A stretch of 37,607 bases of DNA from Marinomonas shanghaiensis (GTDB taxonomy: Bacteria > Pseudomonadota > Gammaproteobacteria > Pseudomonadales > Marinomonadaceae): positions 1 through 37,607 of the forward strand of contig NZ_QGOK01000035.1 in NCBI RefSeq assembly GCF_003259175.1, read 5' to 3'. How positions within the stretch are numbered: the stretch's first letter is position 1; every line of letters begins with the position of its first letter. Shown here one piece after another: positions 24,268 through 33,246 of this stretch. The notes under the pieces are model-generated. The model worked only from the letters and a program-made list of their open reading frames with translations. It was not told the origin of the DNA and did no database searches. The translations under genes and the position numbers were made by a program.

Positions 24268-25458
24268 ATGGCTGTTGTAAAAATTGAGAACGTTGATATC
24301 GTCTTTGGTGACAATAAAGCAAAAACACTTCCACTGATGGACAAAGGCCATACCAGAGACCAAATCCTCGGTATGACAGGCGATGTAGTTGGGGTACAAA
24401 ACGCCAACATCGAAGTAAATGAAGGTGAAATTTGTGTCCTTATGGGCTTATCTGGATCCGGTAAATCTACCCTGCTTCGCGCAGTTAACGGTTTAAATAA
24501 AATTGCCCGTGGCCGTTGTTTGGTGAGAGACGGTGACAGTATGGTCGACATGGCGAAATGCGATGATACAACGCTGCGTCATATGCGAACTCGTCGTGTC
24601 TCCATGGTCTTTCAAAGCTTTGCCCTAATGCCATGGTTAACCGTATTAGAAAATGTCGCTTTCGGTTTAGAAATGCAAGGCATGCCCAAAGCGGAGCGAC
24701 TCAAAAAAGCACGCGAACAACTGAAAATGGTCAGTCTCGATAAATGGGCGGACAAAAAGCCAGACGAACTGTCTGGTGGTATGCGCCAGCGCGTCGGATT
24801 AGCAAGAGCCTTTGCTATGGATACCGACGTACTACTGATGGATGAACCTTTCTCTGCACTGGACCCATTGATTCGCTCACAGCTACAGGACGAATTGATT
24901 GAGCTACAAAAACGTCTCAACAAAACCATCATCTTCGTAAGCCATGATTTGGACGAAGCCCTCAAGATTGGCAGCAAAATCGCCATCATGGAGTCCGCTA
25001 GAATCATCCAAGAGGACACACCAGAGCAAATCGTATTAAACCCAGCGACTGACTACGTAGAACGGTTTGTTGCCCACACCAACCCTCTCAACGTGCTGTG
25101 TGGCAATTCTTTAATGACACCGCTGGCACAACTGGCCGTTAAAGACGAACGCCTATCCGTTACCGATGATGTGTGGCTCACATTAGAAAATGGAAAAATA
25201 GCGTCGGTACAAGGACCAAAAGGCGAGATCCCAACCGCCCGCTGGACACCCGAAACCATCCTTGCCAATGTGCCTGAAAACACCGTTTTCATTGTACCTG
25301 CCAACATCCCCATGCGAGATGCTGTAGAACTGCGTTACCACTCAAACATGTTCATGGTATTAGAAGACAAAGAGCAATGTATCGGTATATTGAACGACCA
25401 TAATTTTTACCACGCACTGCTGGGTAAACACTTTGGACGTGAAGAAGCGGCAGCCTAA
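24268..25458 (+). CDS. choV: choline ABC transporter, ATP-binding protein
   Basis: A 396-residue ATPase of the ProV/ChoV (glycine betaine/choline) class. The Walker A is GLSGSGKST (60-68), the signature LSGGMRQR (168-175), and Walker B VLLMDEP (188-194). The N-terminal stretch before the Walker A is long, as in quaternary amine importers. The C-terminal region (about 280-390) is the CBS-like regulatory part. GAGG lies upstream of the ATG, 3 nt after choW. A strong terminator follows at 25501. No betAB genes follow, unlike several related operons. Confidence 0.93.
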   Translation: MAVVKIENVDIVFGDNKAKTLPLMDKGHTRDQILGMTGDVVGVQNANIEVNEGEICVLMGLSGSGKSTLLRAVNGLNKIARGRCLVRDGDSMVDMAKCDDTTLRHMRTRRVSMVFQSFALMPWLTVLENVAFGLEMQGMPKAERLKKAREQLKMVSLDKWADKKPDELSGGMRQRVGLARAFAMDTDVLLMDEPFSALDPLIRSQLQDELIELQKRLNKTIIFVSHDLDEALKIGSKIAIMESARIIQEDTPEQIVLNPATDYVERFVAHTNPLNVLCGNSLMTPLAQLAVKDERLSVTDDVWLTLENGKIASVQGPKGEIPTARWTPETILANVPENTVFIVPANIPMRDAVELRYHSNMFMVLEDKEQCIGILNDHNFYHALLGKHFGREEAAA

Positions 25459-25500
25459 CGATTCGCTCTTGATGGCATACAAATAAAACGTCCCCCAAAC

Positions 25501-25534
25501 AAAAAGGCCAGATGCTTAACATCTGGCCTTTTTC
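25501..25534. terminator. bidirectional terminator between choV and puuA copy 2
   Basis: A 14-bp perfect stem (25501-25514 with 25520-25533) with the loop CTTAA has A and T runs on either side. It ends choV on the plus strand and the puuA-like gene on the minus strand. Confidence 0.93.
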
Positions 25535-25557
25535 GTTCAGTCGACGCATTCAAACCA

Positions 25558-26895
25558 TCATACGTTGAGCAGTAGATGTTCCCGTTCCCAAGAACTGATT
25601 ACTCGGTTAAAGGTTTCAAACTCGCTGCGTTTGACGCCCATGAAGGCTTTAACAAAATGCTCGCCCATAATGTCACAAAGTGGCTGGCATTCTTCAAGCA
25701 GACGCAACCCTTCTTCTAAGGTTCGCGCGATTTCCACTTCTTCCGAAGGTGGTGTTTTGCCTTCAACCGGTTCGGTTGGCTGTAATTGCTGTTTAATACC
25801 AAGATAACCACAAGCCAAGGTCGCAGCAATTGCCAAGTAAGGATTGCAATCAGCGCCAGGGAAACGGTTTTCAATGCGTGTCCCTTCCGGTGCTGAAAAC
25901 GGAATTCGCAATCCGGCCGTACGGTTATCAAACCCCCATTGCATATTAATGGGCGCCGCCATTTCAGGCGAAAAACGCCGATAGGAATTCACATTAGGAG
26001 CAAAAAAACTAATCGCGTTGGGTGTGTATTTTTGCAAGCCCCCTAAGTAGTTGTAAAACAAGTCACTGGGGCTGCCGTTGTTATCAAATAAATTTTTGCC
26101 GGTTTTACTGTCCACCAAGCTTTGATGAATATGCATAGCACTGCCTGGCTCATGTTGCATCGGCTTAGCCATAAAAGTCGCGTACATACCGTGCTTCATC
26201 GCAGCTTCTCGTAACGTGCGCTTGAAGACAAACACTTGATCAGCCAAGTCCAGTGGGTCGCCATGAATAAAGTTGATCTCCATCTGTGCGGCGCCAGACT
26301 CATGAATCAAGGTATCCACATCCAAACCTTGTGCCTCGCAATAACTGTAAAGCGTATCAATCACAGGATTAAACTCGTTTACGGCATCAATGCTATAAGA
26401 GCGACGTGACGTTTCTCGTTTTCCTGAACGCCCTACCGCCGGTTTTAATTCATAATCAGGATCGGTGTTTGGATCGATCAGATAAAACTCTACCTCAGGC
26501 GCAATAACCGGTGTGATGCCTTCTTTTGCATACAAGGCAAGAATATTGCGTAAAATTGTCCGACTCGATAAAGGATGCAACTGGCCACTTTTGTCGTAAC
26601 AATCATTGATGATTTGTGCTGTTGGCTCATCCGCCCAAGGAACCAAGCGAAAAGTATTTGGGTCCGGATGCAATTCCATGTCTCGGTCACTGGCGTCCAC
26701 CAGCTCATAATGGTTATCAGCCCAATCCCCCGTCACACTTTGCACAAGTATGGTTTCAGGAATACGCCCAAACAATTCTGCTAAAAATTTATACGTTGGG
26801 TAAAACTTACCACGAGCGTTGCCAGTCATGTCCGCCAACGTAGACTCGATTTCAGTAATAGAATGTTCTTTCAAAAAAGCTTCAAACTCTGTCAT
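25558..26895 (-). CDS. puuA: gamma-glutamylpolyamine synthetase, copy 2
   Basis: A 445-residue glutamine synthetase-fold enzyme of the PuuA type, which ligates glutamate to an amine such as putrescine using ATP. Metal and substrate motifs are present: EVEFYLID, the ESGAAQMEINF block, GSAMHIHQSL and NRTAGLRIP, with NSYRRFSPEMAAPINMQWG. The open frame reaches a TTG at 26937, but the ATG at 26895 with AAGGTG upstream and the MTEFEAFL start is preferred. It is divergent from a puuB-like gene and separate from the main operon, whose own puuA differs clearly. It may act on a different amine or be induced by one. Confidence 0.85.
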   Translation of the reverse strand: MTEFEAFLKEHSITEIESTLADMTGNARGKFYPTYKFLAELFGRIPETILVQSVTGDWADNHYELVDASDRDMELHPDPNTFRLVPWADEPTAQIINDCYDKSGQLHPLSSRTILRNILALYAKEGITPVIAPEVEFYLIDPNTDPDYELKPAVGRSGKRETSRRSYSIDAVNEFNPVIDTLYSYCEAQGLDVDTLIHESGAAQMEINFIHGDPLDLADQVFVFKRTLREAAMKHGMYATFMAKPMQHEPGSAMHIHQSLVDSKTGKNLFDNNGSPSDLFYNYLGGLQKYTPNAISFFAPNVNSYRRFSPEMAAPINMQWGFDNRTAGLRIPFSAPEGTRIENRFPGADCNPYLAIAATLACGYLGIKQQLQPTEPVEGKTPPSEEVEIARTLEEGLRLLEECQPLCDIMGEHFVKAFMGVKRSEFETFNRVISSWEREHLLLNV

Positions 26896-27094
26896 AACCC
26901 ACCTTATGCTACCTGCCTTTTTAGGATACTGAGCCAAAATATTACGTCTTGCGATCTTACTCTATTGCTCTATCATTCACACTAAACGGGCGTGATTTTA
27001 GCTTACTGCCTGAAAGTGACGAACCATAAAGCCAATCTATCGCTTTAAGAATCGTCTAATCATACCGAGTTTTTTTCTCATGGGGAGACAAAGT

Positions 27095-28372
27095 TTGAAC
27101 TCACGCCCAGCCTCTTACTATGCAGCAAGCGCCAATAGACAACCCGAACACCCTTCTCTACTGGGCGAGCAAGACACCGATATATGTATTATTGGTGGGG
27201 GTTTTACAGGTGTCTCTGCGGCGCTTCATCTTGCTGAAGCAGGCTTCAACGTCTGCCTAGTTGAAGCCAATACCATTGGTTGGGGGGCTTCTGGTCGAAA
27301 CGGTGGTCAACTCTGCCAAGGCCATAACATGAGCCATGACACCATGGTCAAACAAGTCGGCAAACACATAGCCAATCAACTTTGGCAAAGCTCTGTCGAT
27401 TCCGTTGCCTTAGTCAAAGACCTGATCAAACGCCATGACATAGAATGCGACCTAAACGATGGCGTTTTACATGTCGCCAGTAAACGCCGCCACGCCGAAG
27501 ACTTTAAAAGCGCCGTTGAATACAAAAAAACGCAATTAGACTACCAAGACGTGGACTATCTTAATGCAGAAGAAGTGTCGACTTTGCTTGGCACTGAGCA
27601 CTTTTACGGTGGTGAACTCTATCGAGATGGCGCCCACCTTCATCCGCTCAACTTTGTCTTAGGCATGGCAGAAGCCGCGACTCGTCAGGGGGCAACCCTC
27701 TATGAAAATTCAGCCGTTCTATCCTATCAAACAGGAGAAAGACCTGAAGTGGTGACCGAACACGGCAAAATACGCTGTCGCTACCTGCTCTTCGCCTGTA
27801 ATGGTTACCTAGGCAAACTTAACCATTCGGCCGCCAAAAAAATCATGCCGATTAATAACTTCATCATAGCAACCGAACCATTAAGCGATGACCTTGCTAA
27901 CCGCATCAATCCAAAACGTTTGGCCGTCGCGAATTCACAATTTGTGGTGGACTATTTTAGACTGTCGGCCGACAACCGCTTACTGTGGGGCGGTGGCGAA
28001 AACTACCGTCAACGCTTTCCTAGCGACATCACAGGTTTTGTCAAAAAACACATGCTCAAAGTGTATCCTGAATTGTCTGACCACAAGATAGATTATGCAT
28101 GGGGCGGCACGTTAGCCATCACACTAAACCGTATGCCGCATATCGCTAGACAAGCGTCCAATGTGTTTGTCGCACAAGGTTATTCTGGACACGGTGTGGC
28201 ACTGGCCACTTATGCAGGAGCCTTATTTGCTAACGCGGTGCAAGGCTCATTAGAAGGCATAGATGCGTTTGAGCGCCTGCCGATGAAAGACTTCCCCGGC
28301 GGCACTCTTTTGCGTTGGCCGGGGCTGGTCGCTGGTATGCTGTATTATTCAACGCTGGATAAACTCCCTTAA
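27095..28372 (+). CDS. puuB: FAD-dependent gamma-glutamylpolyamine oxidase, copy 2
   Basis: A 425-residue flavoprotein of the DAO/PuuB family that should oxidise gamma-glutamylputrescine (or a similar amine) to the aldehyde. The dinucleotide loop IIGGGFTGVSAALHLAEAGF and GWGASGRNGGQL are present, and the C-terminal QGYSGHGVALATYAG closes the FAD site. The frame has an ATG at 27080, but no ribosome site precedes it. A GGGGAG lies 7 nt before the TTG at 27095, which I take as the start. It is divergent from puuA copy 2 and converges on the amidotransferase gene, 20 nt apart. Confidence 0.85.
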   Translation: MNSRPASYYAASANRQPEHPSLLGEQDTDICIIGGGFTGVSAALHLAEAGFNVCLVEANTIGWGASGRNGGQLCQGHNMSHDTMVKQVGKHIANQLWQSSVDSVALVKDLIKRHDIECDLNDGVLHVASKRRHAEDFKSAVEYKKTQLDYQDVDYLNAEEVSTLLGTEHFYGGELYRDGAHLHPLNFVLGMAEAATRQGATLYENSAVLSYQTGERPEVVTEHGKIRCRYLLFACNGYLGKLNHSAAKKIMPINNFIIATEPLSDDLANRINPKRLAVANSQFVVDYFRLSADNRLLWGGGENYRQRFPSDITGFVKKHMLKVYPELSDHKIDYAWGGTLAITLNRMPHIARQASNVFVAQGYSGHGVALATYAGALFANAVQGSLEGIDAFERLPMKDFPGGTLLRWPGLVAGMLYYSTLDKLP

Positions 28373-28392
28373 ATACAAGCGTTGTCTTCACA

Positions 28393-29097
28393 TTATTGCT
28401 TTAAAAACTGACCAATCCAGGTCATTAATTGCGACGATTGAATGTCACTGCTCACAAGAGACGAACGGGCAAGCAAAGCTTGTTCGTGCGTTAATTGCTG
28501 ACCATCGTATAAATCAATCAGGGCTTTTTCATACACTTTGGAAAATTCAGGATGGCCCTGGAACGTCAAAATGTGCTGGTCATAAAGCAAACCGGCGTTT
28601 TCACAAAAATCGGAACGCAAGATGACCCGCGCTCGCGTTGGTTTTTCAACCACCTGATCCTGATGAAAAGCGCACAAAGCCAATTCTTCTGCCTCTGGCA
28701 ACACAGGCAAAGACTCACAGACTGTATAGTGATGTACGCCCACTCCCCAGCCGCCTTGATATTTCTCAACGCGTCCCCCCAATGCCCGAGCAATAACCTG
28801 ATGACCAAAGCAAATCCCTACCAGAGGTCGCTGAATTTGATCGATCTTCTGAATCAAATCGCATAAGCGCAGAATCCACGCGTCATCGGCATACGCATCG
28901 GCCTTAGACCCAGTAATCAACCAAGCGTCACATTCTTGAGCATCATGAGGAAACACACCTAGACGCACATCATAAGTAACAAAGTCGAGATCCCTTTGCA
29001 TGTTACCAAGCTGTTCAGCAAACATATTCGCATAGGTTGGAAATTCACCCAGCAAAGTGTCAGGGGTAATACCCGCCGCAAGAATACCTATTTTCAT
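28393..29097 (-). CDS. class I glutamine amidotransferase-like protein
   Basis: A 234-residue protein with a GMP-synthase-like glutaminase fold. The nucleophile is Cys96 in GICFGHQ (94-100), with His182 and Glu184 in QGHPEFS completing the triad. It lies 42 nt after potI at the end of the putrescine operon, the place expected for a hydrolase releasing GABA from gamma-glutamyl-GABA. E. coli PuuD does this, but PuuD belongs to the C26 peptidase group with different flanking motifs. So it may be a functional replacement or an unrelated amidase. AAGGA precedes the ATG. Confidence 0.8.
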   Translation of the reverse strand: MKIGILAAGITPDTLLGEFPTYANMFAEQLGNMQRDLDFVTYDVRLGVFPHDAQECDAWLITGSKADAYADDAWILRLCDLIQKIDQIQRPLVGICFGHQVIARALGGRVEKYQGGWGVGVHHYTVCESLPVLPEAEELALCAFHQDQVVEKPTRARVILRSDFCENAGLLYDQHILTFQGHPEFSKVYEKALIDLYDGQQLTHEQALLARSSLVSSDIQSSQLMTWIGQFLKQ

Positions 29098-29139
29098 TCA
29101 TTTGTCCTTAAACCACGGTTTCTCAATGAAAGCCGTATA

Positions 29140-29958
29140 CTACTTATTAACATCGTTATAACGACTTTGTCTGTGCAAAATCACTATCGCTGCGATCACG
29201 GCAATCGACACAGCCACAATCATTAATGTGGCCAGCGCGTTCACCTCTGGGGTCACACCTAGGCGAACTTTTGAAAAAATTACCATTGGCAAGGTGCTGT
29301 TACCCGGACCCGAGACAAAGCTGGCAATAACCAGATCGTCCAAAGACAAGGTAAAAGACAGCAACCAACCCGAAATAATCGCCGGAGCAATCAAAGGCAA
29401 AGTGATCAGAAAAAACAACGATGCCGGTTTCGCCCCTAAATCCATGGCCGCTTCTTCTAGGGTTTCATCTAAGGACGCAAGGCGCGACTGCACCACAACG
29501 GCCACATAAGCCAAACAAAAGGTTGTATGAGCAATCACAATGGTCATCACACCACGTCCTGCTGGCCAACCAAACATGTTTTCCAACGACACAAACAGCA
29601 GCAGTAAAGACAAACCTGTGATCACTTCAGGCATCACCAACGGTGCGGTTACCCAACCCGTTAGCATGGCTTTGCCAACAAATTTGCGCATTCGACTCAA
29701 TACGAAACCCGCCACAGTACCTAATACAGACGCCAAGGTGGCACTGATAAAGGCAATCTTTAAACTTACCCAAGCTGCGCTCATAATCTGTTCATTTCGA
29801 AACAGCTCTGCGTACCACTTTAATGACCAGCCGCCCCATACCGTGACCAGTTTCGAGTCATTAAAACTGTACACAATCATGGCAATAATCGGTGCATACA
29901 AAAACACAAAACCCGCACCAGACATAAATTTTAAGGTCAAAGAATTACCCTGTTTCAT
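29140..29958 (-). CDS. potI: putrescine ABC transporter, permease 2
   Basis: A 272-residue inner-membrane permease of the PotC/PotI type. Six spans are visible, and the ABC-contact motif EEAAMDLGAKPASLFFLITLPLIAPAI lies at about 170-196, with LSFTLSLDDLVIASFVSGPG afterwards, all typical of polyamine importers. It overlaps the potH stop by 4 nt (ATGA) with an AAGGAGG site just before, so translation is coupled. It pairs with PotH to form the channel. Confidence 0.93.
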   Translation of the reverse strand: MKQGNSLTLKFMSGAGFVFLYAPIIAMIVYSFNDSKLVTVWGGWSLKWYAELFRNEQIMSAAWVSLKIAFISATLASVLGTVAGFVLSRMRKFVGKAMLTGWVTAPLVMPEVITGLSLLLLFVSLENMFGWPAGRGVMTIVIAHTTFCLAYVAVVVQSRLASLDETLEEAAMDLGAKPASLFFLITLPLIAPAIISGWLLSFTLSLDDLVIASFVSGPGNSTLPMVIFSKVRLGVTPEVNALATLMIVAVSIAVIAAIVILHRQSRYNDVNK

Positions 29959-30890
29959 TCGACCTCCTTATTGCTATTGCGCACATACATAATCGGACCC
30001 ACTAAGACAATCAACATCATCACAGCGACAGCCGACGCCATAGGCCAATCACGATTTTGGAAGAATTCATCCCATAATACACGACCAATCATTAAGGTAT
30101 CGGACCCACCCAACAACGCAGGAATCACATATTCACCAACCGCCGGGATAAACACCAACAAACAACCCGCAATAATGCCCGTCTTCGCCAACGGCAAGGT
30201 TATCAAGAAAAAAGATTGATATGGTTTAGCCCCCAAATCCTGAGCCGCATCAATGAGGTTCAAATCCATTTTTTCTAACGAAGTATAAAGAGGCAGAATC
30301 ATAAAAGGCAGATAGGTATATACAATGCCCAAATACACCGCAAACTCGGTCTGTAATATTTGCAAAGGCTGATCAATGATGCCTATCGCCATCAAAACAT
30401 CATTCACCAAGCCATCTTTTCTCAGCAGTACCATCCAAGCGTATACACGCAACAAAAAGGACGTCCAAAACGGCAAAATCACCAAAGCCAACAATATAAT
30501 GCGCTTCGTAGGGCCGCTACGCGCAATCAAATACGCAATCGGAAAACCAATCAACAAGGCAAAAAACGTCGAGATGGCAGCAATTTTTAACGAGCTTAAA
30601 TACGCGTCCAAATAGAAACGCGACTCGAAAAGATACAGGTAATTACCAAAGTTAATCTTAAAGGTAAGATAAGCACTGCTCGAATCCCATTGTAATAAAG
30701 GCGAATACGGTGGAATGGCAATCACCGCTTCCGCGAGCGATATTTTAAATACCACCAAAAAGGGGATAAAGAAAAACGCCGCCAACCATAACATGGGAAC
30801 CAAAATAACCGCCGCACGTCCGAGGCGAAGCTCAGACAAGCGCCAAGCGAAACGGCGTGTTTTCTTGTCTATTGTCGTCTCACTCATCAT
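29955..30890 (-). CDS. potH: putrescine ABC transporter, permease 1
   Basis: A 311-residue inner-membrane permease of the PotB/PotH type with about six spans. The PYQSFFLITLPLAKTGIIAG contact loop (preceded by DAAQDLGAK) and VIPALLGGSDTLMIGRVLWDEFF are family hallmarks. The open frame reaches back to a TTG at 30923 inside potG, but the ATG at 30890 overlaps the potG stop (ATGA), so it is chosen. A second ATG follows immediately and could also serve. Confidence 0.93.
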   Translation of the reverse strand: MMSETTIDKKTRRFAWRLSELRLGRAAVILVPMLWLAAFFFIPFLVVFKISLAEAVIAIPPYSPLLQWDSSSAYLTFKINFGNYLYLFESRFYLDAYLSSLKIAAISTFFALLIGFPIAYLIARSGPTKRIILLALVILPFWTSFLLRVYAWMVLLRKDGLVNDVLMAIGIIDQPLQILQTEFAVYLGIVYTYLPFMILPLYTSLEKMDLNLIDAAQDLGAKPYQSFFLITLPLAKTGIIAGCLLVFIPAVGEYVIPALLGGSDTLMIGRVLWDEFFQNRDWPMASAVAVMMLIVLVGPIMYVRNSNKEVE

Positions 30891-32041
30891 GACATCAATA
30901 CCACGCAGCTGTCCGCGTCCCAAGAAAGATACACCTTATCTTCCCATGTCAGGCGACTGCCCATTTCACGAGAAACGTTAGGCTGAGTGATACGCAGTTC
31001 TTTACCAGAAGCAAGACGCACCTTAAACACAGACTGACTTCCCATGTAAGCCACATCAGAAATAATACCCGTGGCACCATTTACTTCGATGTCTACAGGC
31101 TCACGGCTGATATAAATTTTTTCAGGTCGAATGGCCACGCTGACTTCTTGATTAGGCGCACAACTGATGCCGTGATCCACTTGCAGCAAGGCATCTAAGT
31201 CTGGGCTTTGAATCGACACACTATCACGCTCGTCTTCCACAACCGTACCGTCAAAAAGGTTCACATTGCCAATGAACTCGGCTACAAAACGACTTTTTGG
31301 ATACTCATAAACCTCATGAGGCTCAGCGGTCTGAACTATTTCGCCGTTGTTCATCACACCAATACGCGTTGCCAAGGTCATGGCTTCTTCTTGGTCATGA
31401 GTCACCACCACAAAGGTAATGCCCAATTCATCTTGTAAACGCATCAGTTCAAACTGAGTTTCCTCACGGAGCTTTTTATCCAGTGCACCTAACGGCTCGT
31501 CCAAAAGCAATAATTTTGGGCGCTTAACCAAAGCACGTGCCAAGGCCACACGCTGACGCTGACCACCCGACAACATATGAGGCTTACGCTTAGCAAGGTG
31601 ACCGAGCTGCACCATGTTCAAAATCTCAGCCACTCGCTTGTTTACTTCTGGGCTCTTTATTCCTTCTCGTTTTAAGCCAAACGCCACATTGGCTTCAACC
31701 GATAAATGCGGGAACAAAGCATAAGACTGGAACATCATATTGACCGGACGCTCCCAAGGTGGGATGCCCGTCATATCCACACCATCAATTAAAATACGAC
31801 CCGATGTAGGCTCTTCAAATCCAGCCAACATTCGCAATAAGGTACTTTTCCCTGAACCAGAACCACCCAATAAGCAAAAAAGCTCATTTCGATAAATATC
31901 TAAGGACACGGAATTCACCGCGGTAAACTGACCAAACTGCTTGGTAATTTGTTCAATTTGCACAAAAGGTTTTGCGTCTTGTTGACGCCATGTCGGCACA
32001 GATTTCGTCTGTACAGCAGAGGGATTGGGAAAAGCAGACAT
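30887..32041 (-). CDS. potG: putrescine ABC transporter, ATP-binding protein
   Basis: A 384-residue ATPase of the PotA/PotG class. Walker A is GGSGSGKST (59-67), the signature MLSGGQRQR and Walker B LLLLDEP follow, and a C-terminal TOBE-type domain (about 275-380) ends the protein. It energises uptake by PotH-PotI. It starts 66 nt after the potF stop, past a terminator-like hairpin, which would reduce its level relative to PotF. Confidence 0.94.
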   Translation of the reverse strand: MSAFPNPSAVQTKSVPTWRQQDAKPFVQIEQITKQFGQFTAVNSVSLDIYRNELFCLLGGSGSGKSTLLRMLAGFEEPTSGRILIDGVDMTGIPPWERPVNMMFQSYALFPHLSVEANVAFGLKREGIKSPEVNKRVAEILNMVQLGHLAKRKPHMLSGGQRQRVALARALVKRPKLLLLDEPLGALDKKLREETQFELMRLQDELGITFVVVTHDQEEAMTLATRIGVMNNGEIVQTAEPHEVYEYPKSRFVAEFIGNVNLFDGTVVEDERDSVSIQSPDLDALLQVDHGISCAPNQEVSVAIRPEKIYISREPVDIEVNGATGIISDVAYMGSQSVFKVRLASGKELRITQPNVSREMGSRLTWEDKVYLSWDADSCVVLMS

Positions 32042-32068
32042 AACCTACGACCTATCAAAATGAGCGAG

Positions 32069-32096
32069 AAAAAATAGCGGAGCCAGAAAGCTCCGC
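32069..32096 (-). terminator. intercistronic hairpin with U tail between potF and potG
   Basis: On the minus strand GCGGAGC-TTTCTG-GCTCCGC is a perfect 7-bp stem followed by TATTTTTT, starting 12 nt after the potF stop. It looks like a moderate intrinsic terminator in the middle of the operon. Partial read-through would yield more binding protein mRNA than ATPase and permease mRNA. Confidence 0.65.
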
Positions 32097-32107
32097 CGAT
32101 GCGTCGA

Positions 32108-33193
32108 CTAACGACCCGTTTTAATGTTAGTCCATGCACGCGTTAAAGAGCGATCAAAACGCGCAGTGTGAGCCACTTGCACATAAAGCTTATCCTTCAC
32201 CGCTTGGGTAGGATAAATGCCCTTATTCGATAGAATTGCTTCATCTAACAATGGCTCAGCGGCTTTATTGGGCACGGCATAATACACATAGTTAGAAATA
32301 GAAGCAGCTACTTCAGGACGTAAAATATAATCAATAAACGCCAACGCCGCTTCAGGATGTGGCGCATCCGCTGGTACGGCCATTAAATCAAACCACACCA
32401 AGGTTCCTTCTTTTGGAATCGAATAATTGATCTCAATACCTTGTCCGGCCTCTTCGGCACGACCTTGTGATTGCAGAATGTCTCCGTTGTAACCTACCGC
32501 CACACAGATTTCGCCGTTGGCTAAATCGGAAATATAAGTACTAGAGTGGAAATATTTGATGTTTTGACGCGCCTCAGTCATCAATTTCGCTGACGCCGTT
32601 AATTCATCCGCATCCTCTGAATTCGGATCTACGCCACGATAATTATGCACAATAGACATAATTTCCGCTGGTGAATCCAACACAGCAATACCACAGTCTT
32701 TTAGCTTAGCGGCAATGCTAGGGTTAAATAACACATCCCATGAATCCAATTCCGTAGTGCCTAATCGCTCTTCGATCATCTTAGTATTGTAACCAATACC
32801 AATCGTTCCCCAGGCATAAGGAATATTGTGCTGATTGCCAGCATCATGCTTTTCGATCTGCTTGAGCAACGTAGCGTCTAAATTGCCCACATTACTTAGC
32901 TTACTCTTGTCTATCGTCTGATAAACACCGGCTTTCACTTGGCGCTCAAAAAAAGAATTTGATGGCATCACCACATCGTAACCAGAACCACCAGCCATCA
33001 TTTTGGCTTCTAATGCTTCGTTACTGTCATACACATCATAATTCACCTTAATGCCGGTCTCAGCGGTGAATTGCTCTAAAGTACCTGGTGCCATATAGTC
33101 GGACCAGTTGTAAATATTAACCACTTGCTCTGCAGAAACCGTTGCAGAGCCAGCCGCGCATGCGAGCATTAAACCAAGTGTTCTCTTTTTCAT
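32108..33193 (-). CDS. potF: putrescine ABC transporter, substrate-binding protein
   Basis: A 361-residue periplasmic binding protein. The signal peptide (about 1-21, ending TVSA) is followed by EQVVNIYNWSDYMAPGTLEQFTAETGIKVNYDVYDSNEALEAK, as in PotF/SpuD. YDVVMPSNSFF and the later FWP-type segments agree with polyamine-binding proteins. The frame begins at a TTG at 33208, but the ATG at 33193 has GGAG upstream and gives a proper signal start. The neighbouring puuABC genes indicate putrescine as the main ligand. Spermidine cannot be excluded. Confidence 0.92.
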   Translation of the reverse strand: MKKRTLGLMLACAAGSATVSAEQVVNIYNWSDYMAPGTLEQFTAETGIKVNYDVYDSNEALEAKMMAGGSGYDVVMPSNSFFERQVKAGVYQTIDKSKLSNVGNLDATLLKQIEKHDAGNQHNIPYAWGTIGIGYNTKMIEERLGTTELDSWDVLFNPSIAAKLKDCGIAVLDSPAEIMSIVHNYRGVDPNSEDADELTASAKLMTEARQNIKYFHSSTYISDLANGEICVAVGYNGDILQSQGRAEEAGQGIEINYSIPKEGTLVWFDLMAVPADAPHPEAALAFIDYILRPEVAASISNYVYYAVPNKAAEPLLDEAILSNKGIYPTQAVKDKLYVQVAHTARFDRSLTRAWTNIKTGR

Positions 33194-33246
33194 TGAGGGA
33201 TCTCCCAATCAGCTAATAAAATTGGCCGGAGCCTATTACAACCCTT

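Noticed and set aside
24018..24551. A 177-codon minus-strand frame.
   Set aside because: It is antisense to choW and choV. Its serine- and proline-rich translation is typical of a shadow frame.
22402..25458. The transporter as a ProU-type proline/glycine-betaine importer.
   Set aside because: The betI gene upstream, the ChoX-like N-terminus and the gene order fit a choline system better. Other betaines remain possible minor substrates.
28393..29097. Direct call of puuD for the amidotransferase.
   Set aside because: The motifs are those of GMP-synthase-type class I glutaminases (GICFGHQ, GHPEFS), not of the C26 PuuD group, so the name was withheld.
29540..29992. A 150-codon plus-strand frame over potI.
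   Set aside because: It is antisense to a well-supported permease gene, with no recognisable motif.
30891..30923. Upstream TTG start of potH at 30923.
   Set aside because: It would overlap potG by 37 nt. The ATG at 30890 gives the usual 4-nt ATGA coupling.
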